Positions 47,444 through 56,772 of a stretch of DNA of 64,000 nucleotides are shown here, in pieces. Under the pieces are notes generated by a model. That model had not been told where the DNA came from. It worked only from the letters and a program-made list of their open reading frames with translations, and did no database searches. How positions within the stretch are numbered: the first letter of the stretch is position 1; every line of letters begins with the position of its first letter. The position numbers and the translations under genes are program-made. Where the stretch lies: the NCBI RefSeq assembly GCF_900007165.1, contig NZ_CYGY02000057.1, positions 16,010 to 80,009 on the forward strand, given 5' to 3'. Source of the DNA: Paraburkholderia piptadeniae (GTDB lineage: Bacteria > Pseudomonadota > Gammaproteobacteria > Burkholderiales > Burkholderiaceae).

Positions 47444-48382
47444 TCAGGCGCCGACAGCTTCGACGATCCGCTTGCACATCGCCTTGTCGGGATACGGTCC
47501 GACGCCCGCGTGAACGTTGTCGGTCATGTATTCGGGCCGGCCCGTGCCCGGAATCACGACGGTCACGGCGGGCTGCGCGAGCACGAATTTCAGCAGGATC
47601 TGCGCCCATGTCGCGCAGCCGATATCGGCGGCCCACGCGGGCACCCGCTGCTTCATCACGCGCGACAGCAGCCCGCCCCCGCCGAACGGCTGATTGATCA
47701 CGACGCCGATGCCCAGATCGTGCGCGAGCGGCAGGATGCGCGCTTCGGCGTCGCGGTCATCGGCGGCGTAGTTGATCTGCACGAAGTCGGGCTTCTCGCT
47801 GCGCATCACGCTCGCGACTTCGTCGAAAGCGCTCGACGTGTAGTGCGTGATGCCGATATAGCGGATGCGTCCGCGCGCTTTCCAGTCGCGCAGCGTCGCA
47901 ATCTGCGTGCGCCAGTCGACGAGGTTGTGCACCTGCATCAGGTCGATGCGCGGCTGCTGCAGGCGACGCATCGACTCCTCCATTTGCGCGATGCCCGCCT
48001 CGCGGCCCTGCGTCCACACCTTGGTCGCGACGAAGGCCTTGCGATGCGCGTCGAGCCGCGTGAGCAGCGTGCCCGCGACGCCTGCCGACGAACCGTACAT
48101 CGGCGACGAATCGATGACCGAGCCGCCCGCCGCGAACAGCACGTTCAGCACTTGCGCGAGCCGCGCCTGGCCGTTCGCATCGTCGCCGACATCGAACGTG
48201 CGCCACGTGCCGCAGCCGACGACGGGCAACGCTTCGCCCGTCGACGGAATCGCGCGGCGCTCGATGCGCGGCAGCGGCGCTTGCTGCGCGTGGGCAAATG
48301 ACGGCATGGACATGGCGAGCGGCAGCGTCAGCGCGCGCAGCAGGAAATCGCGCCGCGCGGACGGTTCGACGGAAGCGGACAT
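47444..48382 (-). CDS. Aldo/keto reductase with Tat-like signal
   Basis: This is 312 residues. The N-terminus SARRDFLLRALTLPLAMSMPSFAHA is an RR-x-F-L signal peptide, so the protein is likely exported with a bound cofactor. The AKR domain has LPVVGCGTWRTFDVG, the D/Y/K/H tetrad in VIDSSPMYGSS and VATKVW, and VVINQPFGGGGLLSR. A periplasmic AKR is uncommon; the substrate is unknown. It is convergent with msrA, with only 4 bases between the stops. Confidence 0.88.
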   Translation of the reverse strand: MSASVEPSARRDFLLRALTLPLAMSMPSFAHAQQAPLPRIERRAIPSTGEALPVVGCGTWRTFDVGDDANGQARLAQVLNVLFAAGGSVIDSSPMYGSSAGVAGTLLTRLDAHRKAFVATKVWTQGREAGIAQMEESMRRLQQPRIDLMQVHNLVDWRTQIATLRDWKARGRIRYIGITHYTSSAFDEVASVMRSEKPDFVQINYAADDRDAEARILPLAHDLGIGVVINQPFGGGGLLSRVMKQRVPAWAADIGCATWAQILLKFVLAQPAVTVVIPGTGRPEYMTDNVHAGVGPYPDKAMCKRIVEAVGA

Positions 48383-48427
48383 CGGCTGTCTCGGCTGTAG
48401 CGAAGCGCTGCGTGTTTCAGCCCGGCA

Positions 48428-48829
48428 TCAACCCGGACGGCGCGCGATGAAATCGATTTCGACGAGCGCATCGCGCGCGAGTCCCGTCACGCCGACGCAG
48501 GTCCGCGCCGGCAGGCGGCCCGGCGGAAAATGCGCGGCGTAGACGGCGTTCATCGTCGCGTAGTCGCGCTTGAACTCGGTCAGGAAGATACGCGCCGATA
48601 CGACATGCTCCAGCCCCAGACCGATGCCCTTGAGCACCAGCACGAGGTTGTCCATCACGCGTTTGGTCTGCGCGGCGACGCCTTCGGGCAAGGGCGCTGC
48701 ATCGTCGTCGGGCGACGTGGGCATCTGACCCGTGACGAACACCCAGCCGCCCGATTCCGTCGCGTGTGAAAACGGGCCGACGGGCGTCGGCGCGCCTTCG
48801 ACCATCCAGAACTGCGTGGTTTCGCTCAT
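48428..48829 (-). CDS. RidA family protein
   Basis: This encodes 133 residues from ATG 48829. RidA blocks are PVGPFSHATESGGWVFVTGQMPTS, LVLVLKGIGLGLEHVVSARIFLTEF, and LPARTCVGVTGLARDALVEIDFIARR with the active-site Arg in PART. Members deaminate reactive enamine/imine intermediates from PLP enzymes. It is downstream of a metallo-hydrolase gene and near the AKR gene, with no clear operon partner. Confidence 0.93.
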   Translation of the reverse strand: MSETTQFWMVEGAPTPVGPFSHATESGGWVFVTGQMPTSPDDDAAPLPEGVAAQTKRVMDNLVLVLKGIGLGLEHVVSARIFLTEFKRDYATMNAVYAAHFPPGRLPARTCVGVTGLARDALVEIDFIARRPG

Positions 48830-48975
48830 CTGATGACGCTCCGTAGACATTGAAGACTTGCGCATCCATCGCAATGGCGCGCGCACGAGGAGACTGAGGC
48901 GATACCTTAGCGCGCTTCGACGGACGCTGCATGAGCCTGTGCGCAAACGGACCCGATACTCGCCTGACAAAAGAA

Positions 48976-49006
48976 GAGGCGCCTCTCTTTGCAGAAAAGG
49001 CGCCTC
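48976..49006 (-). terminator. Terminator after metallo-hydrolase gene
   Basis: GAGGCGCC and GGCGCCTC pair across a 15-base loop. On the minus strand the stem is followed by TCTTCTTTTG. It lies 33 bases past the stop of the gene at 49039-50196. Confidence 0.7.
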
Positions 49007-49038
49007 GCTTTACGGCCGTTATGCGTCGCGGCCCAACG

Positions 49039-50196
49039 TCATGTATTGCTCTGCCCCGCCGGCCTGCACGCCACGCGTCGGCGCGATGGCTTGCGCACAT
49101 CGGCCACTTCGACGACTTCGACGACTTCGACGACTTCGCGCCACCAGCGCTCGCCCCGATGCGGCGACGCCAGATGGAGCCGTTCGCCCATGCGCGGCGT
49201 CGCGAGCGCAATGCCGCGCGCGGCGGCGAGTCCGACGACGCGCTCGAACGGCTCCTGCCAGCGATGCATCGCCAGATCGAACGTGCCGTTGTGAATGGGG
49301 ACGAGCCAGCGGCCGCGCAGATCGATATGCGCCTGCACGGTATCGTCGGGCTGCATGTGGACGTACGGCCATTGCGCGTCGTACGCGCCCGTTTCGAGCA
49401 AGGTCACGTCGAACGGGCCGAGCCGCTCGCCGATCGTCTTGAAGCCGTCGAAGTAGCCGGTGTCGCCGCTGAAGAACACGCGCAGGTCGCCATCGACGAT
49501 CACCCACGACGCCCACAGCGTGCTGTTGCCGTCGAACAGGCTGCGTCCCGAGAAGTGCTGCGCGGGCGTCGCCGTGAACTGCACGCCGTCGATCTCGACA
49601 CCCTGCCACCAGTCGAACTGCCGCACCTTCGACGCATCGATGCCCCACTCGATCAGCCGGTCGCCGACGCCGAGCGGCGTCAGAAACACGCCCGTCGTTT
49701 CGGCGAGTGCGAGCACCGTCTCGCGATCCAGATGGTCGTAGTGATCGTGCGAAAGAATCACGCCGCGCAACGGCGGCAACGCGTCGCGTGCGATGGGCGG
49801 CGCATGGAAGCGCTTCGGCCCCATTCTTTTGAACGGCGACGCGCGCTCCGCGAAGACGGGGTCGGTCAGCCAGAACTGGCCGCGCAGCTTGAGCAGCAGC
49901 GTCGAATGGCCGAGCCGGAAGAGACTCCTGTCGTGCGCGGCATCGAGGTCCGCGCGCGTCAGCCGATCGACGGGGAGCGGACCGGCAGGCGCGGTGCCGT
50001 CGGGCTTGTTGAGCAGCACGTTCCACATGATGCGCAGCGTCTTGCGCAACCCTTGCTCGGGCCGCGGCTCGACGTTGCGAAAGCGCTGCCCGTCGTGTTG
50101 CGGCGACATGCTGGACAGCGCGCGCCCGCGCTCTGCCGCCGCGAAACCCAGAATCTGACTGATGTGGCCGATGATCGAGTTCATTCGAAGCGTCAT
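49039..50196 (-). CDS. Metallo-beta-lactamase-fold hydrolase (NAPE-PLD-like)
   Basis: This encodes 385 residues from ATG 50196 (ATG 50184 also possible). The MBL motif is LSHDHYDHLD; RLGHSTLLLKLRGQFWLTDPVFAERASPF, the FSGDTGYFDG loop and WLVPIHNGTFDLAMHRW match the NAPE-PLD/UlaG branch and the window's other member at 9281-10417. No signal peptide is evident. The C-terminus carries a perfect short repeat (VVEVVEVVEVAD) coded by 9-base units. It is divergent from a TetR gene, which likely represses it. Confidence 0.88.
   Translation of the reverse strand: MTLRMNSIIGHISQILGFAAAERGRALSSMSPQHDGQRFRNVEPRPEQGLRKTLRIMWNVLLNKPDGTAPAGPLPVDRLTRADLDAAHDRSLFRLGHSTLLLKLRGQFWLTDPVFAERASPFKRMGPKRFHAPPIARDALPPLRGVILSHDHYDHLDRETVLALAETTGVFLTPLGVGDRLIEWGIDASKVRQFDWWQGVEIDGVQFTATPAQHFSGRSLFDGNSTLWASWVIVDGDLRVFFSGDTGYFDGFKTIGERLGPFDVTLLETGAYDAQWPYVHMQPDDTVQAHIDLRGRWLVPIHNGTFDLAMHRWQEPFERVVGLAAARGIALATPRMGERLHLASPHRGERWWREVVEVVEVVEVADVRKPSRRRVACRPAGQSNT
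49105..49139 (+). repeat. 9-base tandem repeat in the C-terminal coding region of the metallo-hydrolase
   Basis: The unit CTTCGACGA repeats about 3.7 times, coding VVE/EVV on the minus strand. Being a multiple of three, changes in copy number would lengthen or shorten the tail without breaking the frame. Confidence 0.8.
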
Positions 50197-50223
50197 GTAG
50201 TCAAAGGTAGACTGCACAGTGTA

Positions 50224-50246
50224 GTTTATTATCTCGAAAAGTAAAC
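50224..50246. promoter_or_regulatory. Candidate TetR operator in the divergent promoter region
   Basis: GTTTA and TAAAC form an inverted repeat with 13 bases between, located between the divergent TetR and metallo-hydrolase starts. Symmetry and position fit a TetR operator. Flanking sequence is AT-rich, as expected for overlapping promoters. Confidence 0.45.
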
Positions 50247-50267
50247 CCGCCGGTGTAAAATCGAGCG

Positions 50268-50909
50268 ATGGACGACAGCGCCACCCCACAACGTCTGACC
50301 GATCGCAAGCGCGCGGCCGTGATCGAAGCGGCCATCGACGAATTTCGCGCAGCCGGTTTCGAGGCCACCAGCATGGACCGCATTGCGGCGCGCGCGAGCG
50401 TGTCGAAGCGCACGGTCTACAACCATTTCCCCAGCAAGGAAGCGCTCTTCGCGGCGATTCTTCAACAGCTATGGGACGCGAGCGCGGCGGGCGAATCGCC
50501 CGGCTATCGCGCGGACGCACCGCTGCGACCGCAACTGATCGAGTTGCTTGCGCAGAAGATGCGGCTACTGAGCGACGAGGCGTTCATGTCGCTTGCGCGC
50601 GTCGCGATCGCGGCGGGCATTCATTCGCCGGAGCGCGCGCGGGACATGGTCGCGCGCATCGGGGAGCGCGAAGAAGGACTGACCGTCTGGATACGCGCGG
50701 CGGCCGCCGATGGCCGCCTCGCGGCGCATGATCCCGCATTCGCTGCGCACCAGCTTCAAAGCCTCGTGAAGGGCTTCGCGTTCTGGCCTCAGGTGACGAT
50801 GGGACAGCCGCCGCTGACGGCCGCCGAGCAGAAGACGATTGCGGAGACCTCGGCCGACATGTTTCTCGCGCGCTATGCGGCGGCTGGAACGGCCGGCTCC
50901 GATCGATAA
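50268..50909 (+). CDS. TetR-family transcriptional regulator
   Basis: This is 213 residues. The N-terminal HTH reads KRAAVIEAAIDEFRAAGFEATSMDRIAARASVSKRTVYNHFPSKEALFAAIL in outline, with the YNHF[PK]SKEAL hallmark. The C-terminal ligand domain resembles the AefR-like group (MFLARYA end). It is transcribed divergently from the metallo-hydrolase at 49039-50196, with about 70 bases between start codons. It probably controls that gene and itself. Confidence 0.95.
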   Translation: MDDSATPQRLTDRKRAAVIEAAIDEFRAAGFEATSMDRIAARASVSKRTVYNHFPSKEALFAAILQQLWDASAAGESPGYRADAPLRPQLIELLAQKMRLLSDEAFMSLARVAIAAGIHSPERARDMVARIGEREEGLTVWIRAAAADGRLAAHDPAFAAHQLQSLVKGFAFWPQVTMGQPPLTAAEQKTIAETSADMFLARYAAAGTAGSDR

Positions 50910-51187
50910 CGCCTGAGCCGCACAACGCAACGCGTGTTCACGGAGCGGCAAGCGCAGTCAGCGTATCTCCGAACCCGCCCCTCACTCGCGACGCGATCCG
51001 CGCGCTCGTCACCACGCGCGGCACTGCGCTCCACGCGATGCGCACGCCCGTCGCGACGCGGATTCGCGCGATGAACCTGTCGATGGCCGTCGGGGTTCGC
51101 GTACGCGCGAGAACGCATCGTGCGTCATCGTTTGTATCGCGGCTAATGTGCGCTTCGTTCGTGCTCGATTCACACCTCATTCACGCT

Positions 51188-52333
51188 TCATTCGTGAGCG
51201 AGCTTCCTGTGCTCGCCCGCGTCTTCGTCATCGAGCAGCGTCTTCCCCAACGCGCTTTCATCGCGTTCCGTATGGCTTTGCCGCAGGAATATGGGCAGAT
51301 CGGCGATCGCATGCGCGAACCATCCGTTTGTGCAGAACGGCACCGCGCCGAGCGCGCGCAACACGTGCTCCATCACCTGCCCGGCCGCCTGTTCGACGGC
51401 GACACGCACGCGCAGCGCGCATTGCTGCGCGTCATCGCGCGGATGTTCGTCGATCCATGCAGCCGACTCGCGCAACAGCGCAGCGACGGTGGACAGTTCG
51501 GCGTCGACGGTGGCGAGATGCGCGCGCGCACGCGGATCGGCGTGGCGCCTGACGCTGTCGCGCAGCACCGACGCGAGCGCCGCTGCACACCCATACCAGC
51601 ACGCGGCGATACCCGCGCCACCGCGCCAGAAGCCGGGACGCGCGAGATACGCACCCGCCTCGCCGACCTGCACGGCGCGCGCGCCGTCGAAGCGCACCGC
51701 GCCCGTGCCCGTCGCGCGCATGCCGACGGCTTGCCAGCCGCTGATATGGACCGTGATCGCGGGTTGCGACAGTTCGACGGCGGCCAACACCGGCTCGCCG
51801 CCGCGCCATGCCGTCACCAGCGCATGCGTCACGTGCTGCGCGCCCGAGCACCACGGCTTGATGCCTTCGAGTGTCAACGCGTCGCCGCCCGCATTTCGCG
51901 CGATCAGTTTGCGGTTGGGCGGCTCGGCGGCCCACACGGCCCAGCTGCCCTCATCGGCGAGATCGGCGCGTTGCAGTTCCGCGAGAATCGCGAGCGCATC
52001 GGTGTGGCCTTCGTAGAGCTTCACGAGCGACAGGTCGCAGGCCGCGACGGCCGCGAGTCCGCGCCAGCGCGTCGCCGTTTCGCCACGCCCCGGAAGCGGC
52101 AGCCAGTCCATGCCGCGAGCGCGCAGCGCATCGAGCGTGGCGGCCCGGCGCGCGGAATTCTCATCGGCATAGCGCACGGTCGCGAGATAGCGCTCCAGCG
52201 CGGGCACGAGCGCATAGCGCACGGGCGGCTCGGAGTCGGCGTCCGGTTCGTCGTCGTTCAGGCGCAGTCCGCTGTTGATGTACCACGCAGCGGGCGCGGC
52301 GCGCCGCAACGGATCGTGGCCGATGTCGTTCAT
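51188..52333 (-). CDS. Acyl-CoA dehydrogenase-like flavoprotein
   Basis: This has 381 residues from ATG 52333, which has the strong GGAGGAACAG ribosome site. The acyl-CoA dehydrogenase fold is seen in the middle beta-domain (WAVWAAEPPNRKLIARNAGGDALTLEGIKPWCSGAQHVTHALVTA) and in the C-terminal helices (VEQAAGQVMEHVLRALGAVPFC). The usual catalytic Glu is not obvious to me, and the sequence is distant from beta-oxidation enzymes. It may oxidise an unusual acyl group or act as a related oxidase. It is divergent from a Rieske-FAD reductase, a possible redox partner. Confidence 0.75.
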   Translation of the reverse strand: MNDIGHDPLRRAAPAAWYINSGLRLNDDEPDADSEPPVRYALVPALERYLATVRYADENSARRAATLDALRARGMDWLPLPGRGETATRWRGLAAVAACDLSLVKLYEGHTDALAILAELQRADLADEGSWAVWAAEPPNRKLIARNAGGDALTLEGIKPWCSGAQHVTHALVTAWRGGEPVLAAVELSQPAITVHISGWQAVGMRATGTGAVRFDGARAVQVGEAGAYLARPGFWRGGAGIAACWYGCAAALASVLRDSVRRHADPRARAHLATVDAELSTVAALLRESAAWIDEHPRDDAQQCALRVRVAVEQAAGQVMEHVLRALGAVPFCTNGWFAHAIADLPIFLRQSHTERDESALGKTLLDDEDAGEHRKLAHE

Positions 52334-52593
52334 CTGTTCCTCCGTGGCAAAACCTGGCGACGGCATCGCGCAGGTGTTGGCGTTCACCCGACAAATGCCG
52401 GCGCTAGCGAACTCCATGCAAGCGATGTGCCCATCTTGCGCGTGCGTGGTGATCGCGATGACGTGCGTGCGTCGTGCTGCATTCGCACATGCATGCCCGC
52501 TGCGCATTCGAATCTTGTACGGCATGGCGCTTGCGTAAAGCAAGTGGATCGACGCATCGCACCGCTGCGCCGCGGACCCGAACGAGGAAAACG

Positions 52594-54168
52594 ATGACTC
52601 ATACCAGCGACATGCAGAAGGTGGCCCGGCTCTCCGATCTCGCTAGCGGCATGAAACGCGTCGACGCAAATGGCACGCCGATTTTGCTGATCCGTTCAGG
52701 CAAAACCGTGCATGCACTTAGCGCGGAATGTCCGCATGCAGGCGCGCCGCTCGAAGAGGGCACGCTCTGCGATGGGCGACTGGTGTGTCCATGGCACAAG
52801 GCGACGTTCGACATCGCGAGCGGCGCGATCATCGAGCCGCCCGCGCTGCTGCCGCTGACGCGCTATCCCGTGCGTCTCGCACATGACGATGTGCTCGTCA
52901 GCAGCACGCCGGAGCCTCAACCGAACGCGCCTTCGGCCTCTGCATCTTCCGACAAACGTACATTCGCGATCGTCGGCGCGGGCGCGGCGGGCGCCGCTGC
53001 GTGTGCCGCGCTGCGCGAATTCGGCTTTGCGGGACGCATCGTGCTGATCGACCGCGAGCCGCGCACGCCCTACGACCGCACGGTGCTGAGCAAATTCGTG
53101 CCGTCCGGCGAAATGCCGCCCGACGACATTCCGCCGCTCTTGCCCGACGATTTCTTCGCAACGCATTCGATCGAAGCGATTCAGGCCGATGTCAGGACGC
53201 TCGATGCAAGCGCGCGGCGCATCGACATCGGCAGTGCGCCGTCGATTCGCTACGACGCGGCACTCGTCGCAACGGGCGGCGTGCCGAAGCGTCCCTCGTT
53301 GCAAGGCATCGACGACGATGGTGTAGCGGCGCGGATTCGTCTGCTGCGCAATCGCGACGATGCGCGAAAGCTCGTCGAAACGGCCGCGCAATGCGATCAC
53401 GCCCTCGTATTGGGCGCGAGCTTCATCGGGCTCGAAGTGGCATCGGCGCTGCGCGAGCGCAAGCTGCGCGTGACGGTCGTTTCACCCGGAAACGTGCCCT
53501 TCGAGAAACAGTTCGGCCCGGATCTCGGCAGGCTTTTCATGCGGCTGCACGAAGTGCATGGCGTGCGCTTCCGCATGGGACGCCGCGCGCAGGCCGTCGA
53601 GCGCAGCGACGCCGACGATGGCGCGTTGCGCGTCACGCTCGATAACCGCGATACCTTGTCGTGCGATTTCATCGTCGTCGGGATGGGCGTTACGCCCGCG
53701 ACGGGTTTCATCGAGGGCGTGACGCGCAACGACGACGGGAGCCTCAATGCCGATGCGTCGATGCGTGTCGCGGACGGTCTCTACGCAGCAGGCGATGTCG
53801 CGCGCTTCGAATTGCAGGCGCTCGGCGGCGAACGCGTGCGAATCGAACACTGGCGCGTCGCGCAACAGCATGCCCGCCTCGCCGCGCGCGCAATGCTGGG
53901 TCTGCCCCCAGGCGAACCGCTCGTGCCCTTCTTCTGGACCTATCACTTCGGCAAGAACTTCAACTATCTCGGCCACGCGCGGCATTGGAACGAGACGATC
54001 TTCACGGGTACGCCCGATACGTTCGAATTCATCGCGTTGCTCGCCGAAAAAGGAAAACTGGTTGCCGCGTTGGGCTGCAACCGCGACGGGCAGATCGGCG
54101 CGCTGGGTGAAGCGATGCGCAAACCGCTGGACATCGGGGACGCGATCAGGCTTGCGGAATCGCCGTGA
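52594..54168 (+). CDS. Rieske [2Fe-2S]-FAD oxidoreductase (AIF-like)
   Basis: This has 524 residues from ATG 52594. The N-terminal Rieske domain has CPHAGAPLEEG and CPWHKATFD (C-x-H...C-x2-H ligands, near residues 45-70). A pyridine-nucleotide-disulfide-oxidoreductase-type FAD/NAD domain follows: GAGAAGAAACAALRE, DRTVLSKFVPSG, LVLGASFIGLEVASAL, ADGLYAAGDVARF. This is the AIFL/ferredoxin-reductase arrangement that passes electrons from NAD(P)H through FAD to the Rieske centre or a partner. It is divergent from the acyl-CoA dehydrogenase-like gene. A monooxygenase partner is not adjacent. Confidence 0.92.
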   Translation: MTHTSDMQKVARLSDLASGMKRVDANGTPILLIRSGKTVHALSAECPHAGAPLEEGTLCDGRLVCPWHKATFDIASGAIIEPPALLPLTRYPVRLAHDDVLVSSTPEPQPNAPSASASSDKRTFAIVGAGAAGAAACAALREFGFAGRIVLIDREPRTPYDRTVLSKFVPSGEMPPDDIPPLLPDDFFATHSIEAIQADVRTLDASARRIDIGSAPSIRYDAALVATGGVPKRPSLQGIDDDGVAARIRLLRNRDDARKLVETAAQCDHALVLGASFIGLEVASALRERKLRVTVVSPGNVPFEKQFGPDLGRLFMRLHEVHGVRFRMGRRAQAVERSDADDGALRVTLDNRDTLSCDFIVVGMGVTPATGFIEGVTRNDDGSLNADASMRVADGLYAAGDVARFELQALGGERVRIEHWRVAQQHARLAARAMLGLPPGEPLVPFFWTYHFGKNFNYLGHARHWNETIFTGTPDTFEFIALLAEKGKLVAALGCNRDGQIGALGEAMRKPLDIGDAIRLAESP

Positions 54169-54286
54169 TGGCTACGTGGGATTCCTGCTGCTGCTTGCGC
54201 CGCTTCTGGAAGATCTACATGCCCGGCTGAAAGCTTTTCATGCGGCGCCAGGTTGCCCGTGGCGCCGCTCATCGCGCGCTGTTTCG

Positions 54287-54406
54287 TCACGGTTGACGCT
54301 GCCCGCCCTGATGCGGAGGCGGCTTTTGATTTTGCTGTTGCTGACCGCCATCGCGATTCGGTTGGCGCGGATTCGCGGGTTGGTTCTGTGTCGACTTCTG
54401 ATTCAC
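54287..54406 (-). CDS. 39-residue Gln/Pro/Asn-rich hydrophilic protein
   Basis: GTG 54406 follows a perfect AAAGGAGG ribosome site at ideal spacing. The product (VNQKSTQNQPANPRQPNRD..., ending GGQRQP) is low in hydrophobic residues and probably disordered. It lies in an otherwise empty interval between the Rieske reductase and the PLD gene, on the opposite strand. Similar short Gln/Pro-rich proteins occur in Burkholderiales, to my recollection, with no known function. The ribosome site is the main support. Confidence 0.6.
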   Translation of the reverse strand: MNQKSTQNQPANPRQPNRDGGQQQQNQKPPPHQGGQRQP

Positions 54407-54594
54407 GTGCGACCTCCTTTCGTTGGTTGCTGCTATGTGCTTTTTGTGTTGCGGCAAGCGGCGTTCCTGTCATGCGCACCGTCATGTACGTCGTCGCAAA
54501 GCAGCGTAGTGGAGGAACGGGATTTGCTTGATCCGATGACGTTTCATGACCCGCAATACGAAGCGAGGGTTTCAGCAAAACGCACAGCGCACCG

Positions 54595-56772
54595 ATGAAT
54601 CAGGCCCTCAACGTCACACCACGATTGCCCTCTCGACACGGCGCACGCTCGCTGCTGCGTCCCACGCGCAACTGCCAGCAGCGGGAAAAAGCCGACCACT
54701 TCCGCGTCCTGATCGACGCCGCCGACTACTTCTCGACGCTGCGGGCCGCGATGACGCGCGCGAACCACTCGATCTACATCGTCGGATGGGATATCGACAG
54801 CCGCCTGAAACTCGTCCCCGGCGAGCCGCAGGACGATCTGCCCGCAGGGCTCGCGGATTTCCTCTGCGCACTCGCGGAAGAGAACCGCCACTTGCGCATC
54901 CATATTCTCGCGTGGGACTTCGCGATGCTCTACGCGTTCGAACGCGAATGGCTCCCCGCGTACAAGATGGGCTGGCGCACGCATCGGCGCATCCGCTTTC
55001 GCCAGGACGGGCGCCATCCGCTTGGCGCGTCGCATCATCAGAAGATCGTCGTCATCGATGACGCGCTCGCGTTCGCGGGCGGCATCGACCTCACGCGTTC
55101 GCGCTGGGACACGCCCGCGCACGCCCCGGACGCGCCGCTGCGCCGCAATGCCGACGATGCGCGCTATCAGCCGATGCACGACGTGCAGGCGATGTTCGAC
55201 GGCGATGCCGCGCGCGCCATCGGCGTGCTCGTACGCGAGCGCTGGCAGCGCGCGACGGGCAAGCCGCTCGACCTCTCGCACACGTCGATGCATGACGCGC
55301 ACGAAGCGAACGATCGCGCGGACATCTGGCCCGCCGATGTCCTCCCCGATATCGAAGAAGTCGAGCTCGGTATCTCGCTGACGGAGCCCGCGTTCGAGGG
55401 AAGGCCCGTCGTCTCGCAGATCCAGCGGCTGTATCTCGATGCGATCGCGGCCGCGACACGCAGCGTCTACATCGAGAACCAGTACTTCACTGCGAGCCGG
55501 GTCGGCGCGAGCCTCGCTGCGCGTCTTGCCGACAGTGACGGCCCGGACATCGCCGTGGTCGGCCCCGAGCGGCAAAGCGGCTGGCTTCAGGACGCGACGA
55601 TGGGCGTGCTGCGCGCGAAGCTTCACGAATCGCTGAAGCGCGCCGACGGCCACGGACGTTACGCGATGTACGCGCCGACCATCGGCGGCATCGGCGGACA
55701 GATCATCAACGTGCACAGCAAGCTGATGATCGTCGACGACGAACTGCTGATCGTCGGCAGCGCGAACCTGAACAACCGCTCGATGGTGCTCGACACCGAA
55801 TGCAACATCGCACTCGACGCGTGCGGCGAGCCACGCGTGCAGGCGGCCATCGCGTCGGTGCGCAACCGCCTGCTTGCCGAGCATCTCGACGTGTCGCCCG
55901 GCGACGTGCGACGCGCCCTCGACACGCAGCGACTCAACGAAGCCATCGCCGCGCTGCGCCACGGCAAGCGCACGCTGATGCGGCTCGATCCCGTCGTGTC
56001 CGGCGACCTCGAAGATCTGGCAGCCCGCGTGTCGGTGCTCGATGCCGAAGCGCCCGTCGCGCCGCATGAGCTCGTGCAGCATTTCCTGCCTGAAGAGCGC
56101 AGCCGTCCGCTGACGGGCAAGCTGCTCGCGTTCGGCACGCTGGCGTTGATCGTCGTCGTGCTCGCCGCGCTGTGGCGCTTCACGCCGCTTCGCGACGCGA
56201 TCAGTTTTTCGGCGCTCGTGCACGGCGCGCAGCAATTGCATGCGTCGCGCCTCGGCCCGCTCGCGATCGTCGCGGTGTATGCGATCGCCGCGAGCGTGTC
56301 GGTGCCCGTCACGCTGCTGATCGCCGTCAGCGGCTTCGTGTTCGGCGCGCTCGCGGGCAGCACCTACGCGTTCACGGGCACGATGATCTCGGCGTTCATC
56401 ACGTATTACGCGGGCGCATCGCTCGGTCACGACGCGGTGCGGCGGCTCGCGGGCAGCCGCCTCAACCGCATCAGCGAAAAGCTCGGCAAAAGAGGGCTCG
56501 TCGCGGTGATCGTGCTGCGCGTCGTCCCCGTCGCGCCGTTCACCGTGATCAACCTCGCGGCGGGCGCGTCGCATATCGGGCTGCGCGATTTTCTCGTGGG
56601 CACGGCGCTCGGCATGGCGCCCGGCATCGCGCTCGCGACGACCTTCGCGCATCAACTGGTCGCCGCCGTCCGGCATCCGACCGCGGCCGGGCTCGGCCTT
56701 GTCGCGTTGATCGGCGCGGCGCTGATCGGGCTGTCGATTGCTTTGCAACGTCTCTTCGCGCACCGCAGATGA
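54595..56772 (+). CDS. Phospholipase D-type phosphatidyltransferase fused to VTT membrane domain
   Basis: This is 725 residues. It has two HKD motifs: SHHQKIVVIDD at about 147-156 and VHSKLMIVDD near 375, with the GSANLNNRS companion. The PLD half therefore has a complete active site, as in cardiolipin synthases and phospholipases D. From about residue 520, membrane segments and the block FITYYAGASLGHDAVRRLAG, then LRVVPVAPFTVINLAAGAS, show a VTT/SNARE-associated (DedA-like) domain. The membrane half may anchor or supply lipid substrate. The next gene, an EEP-family protein, overlaps by 4 bases. Confidence 0.92.
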   Translation: MNQALNVTPRLPSRHGARSLLRPTRNCQQREKADHFRVLIDAADYFSTLRAAMTRANHSIYIVGWDIDSRLKLVPGEPQDDLPAGLADFLCALAEENRHLRIHILAWDFAMLYAFEREWLPAYKMGWRTHRRIRFRQDGRHPLGASHHQKIVVIDDALAFAGGIDLTRSRWDTPAHAPDAPLRRNADDARYQPMHDVQAMFDGDAARAIGVLVRERWQRATGKPLDLSHTSMHDAHEANDRADIWPADVLPDIEEVELGISLTEPAFEGRPVVSQIQRLYLDAIAAATRSVYIENQYFTASRVGASLAARLADSDGPDIAVVGPERQSGWLQDATMGVLRAKLHESLKRADGHGRYAMYAPTIGGIGGQIINVHSKLMIVDDELLIVGSANLNNRSMVLDTECNIALDACGEPRVQAAIASVRNRLLAEHLDVSPGDVRRALDTQRLNEAIAALRHGKRTLMRLDPVVSGDLEDLAARVSVLDAEAPVAPHELVQHFLPEERSRPLTGKLLAFGTLALIVVVLAALWRFTPLRDAISFSALVHGAQQLHASRLGPLAIVAVYAIAASVSVPVTLLIAVSGFVFGALAGSTYAFTGTMISAFITYYAGASLGHDAVRRLAGSRLNRISEKLGKRGLVAVIVLRVVPVAPFTVINLAAGASHIGLRDFLVGTALGMAPGIALATTFAHQLVAAVRHPTAAGLGLVALIGAALIGLSIALQRLFAHRR

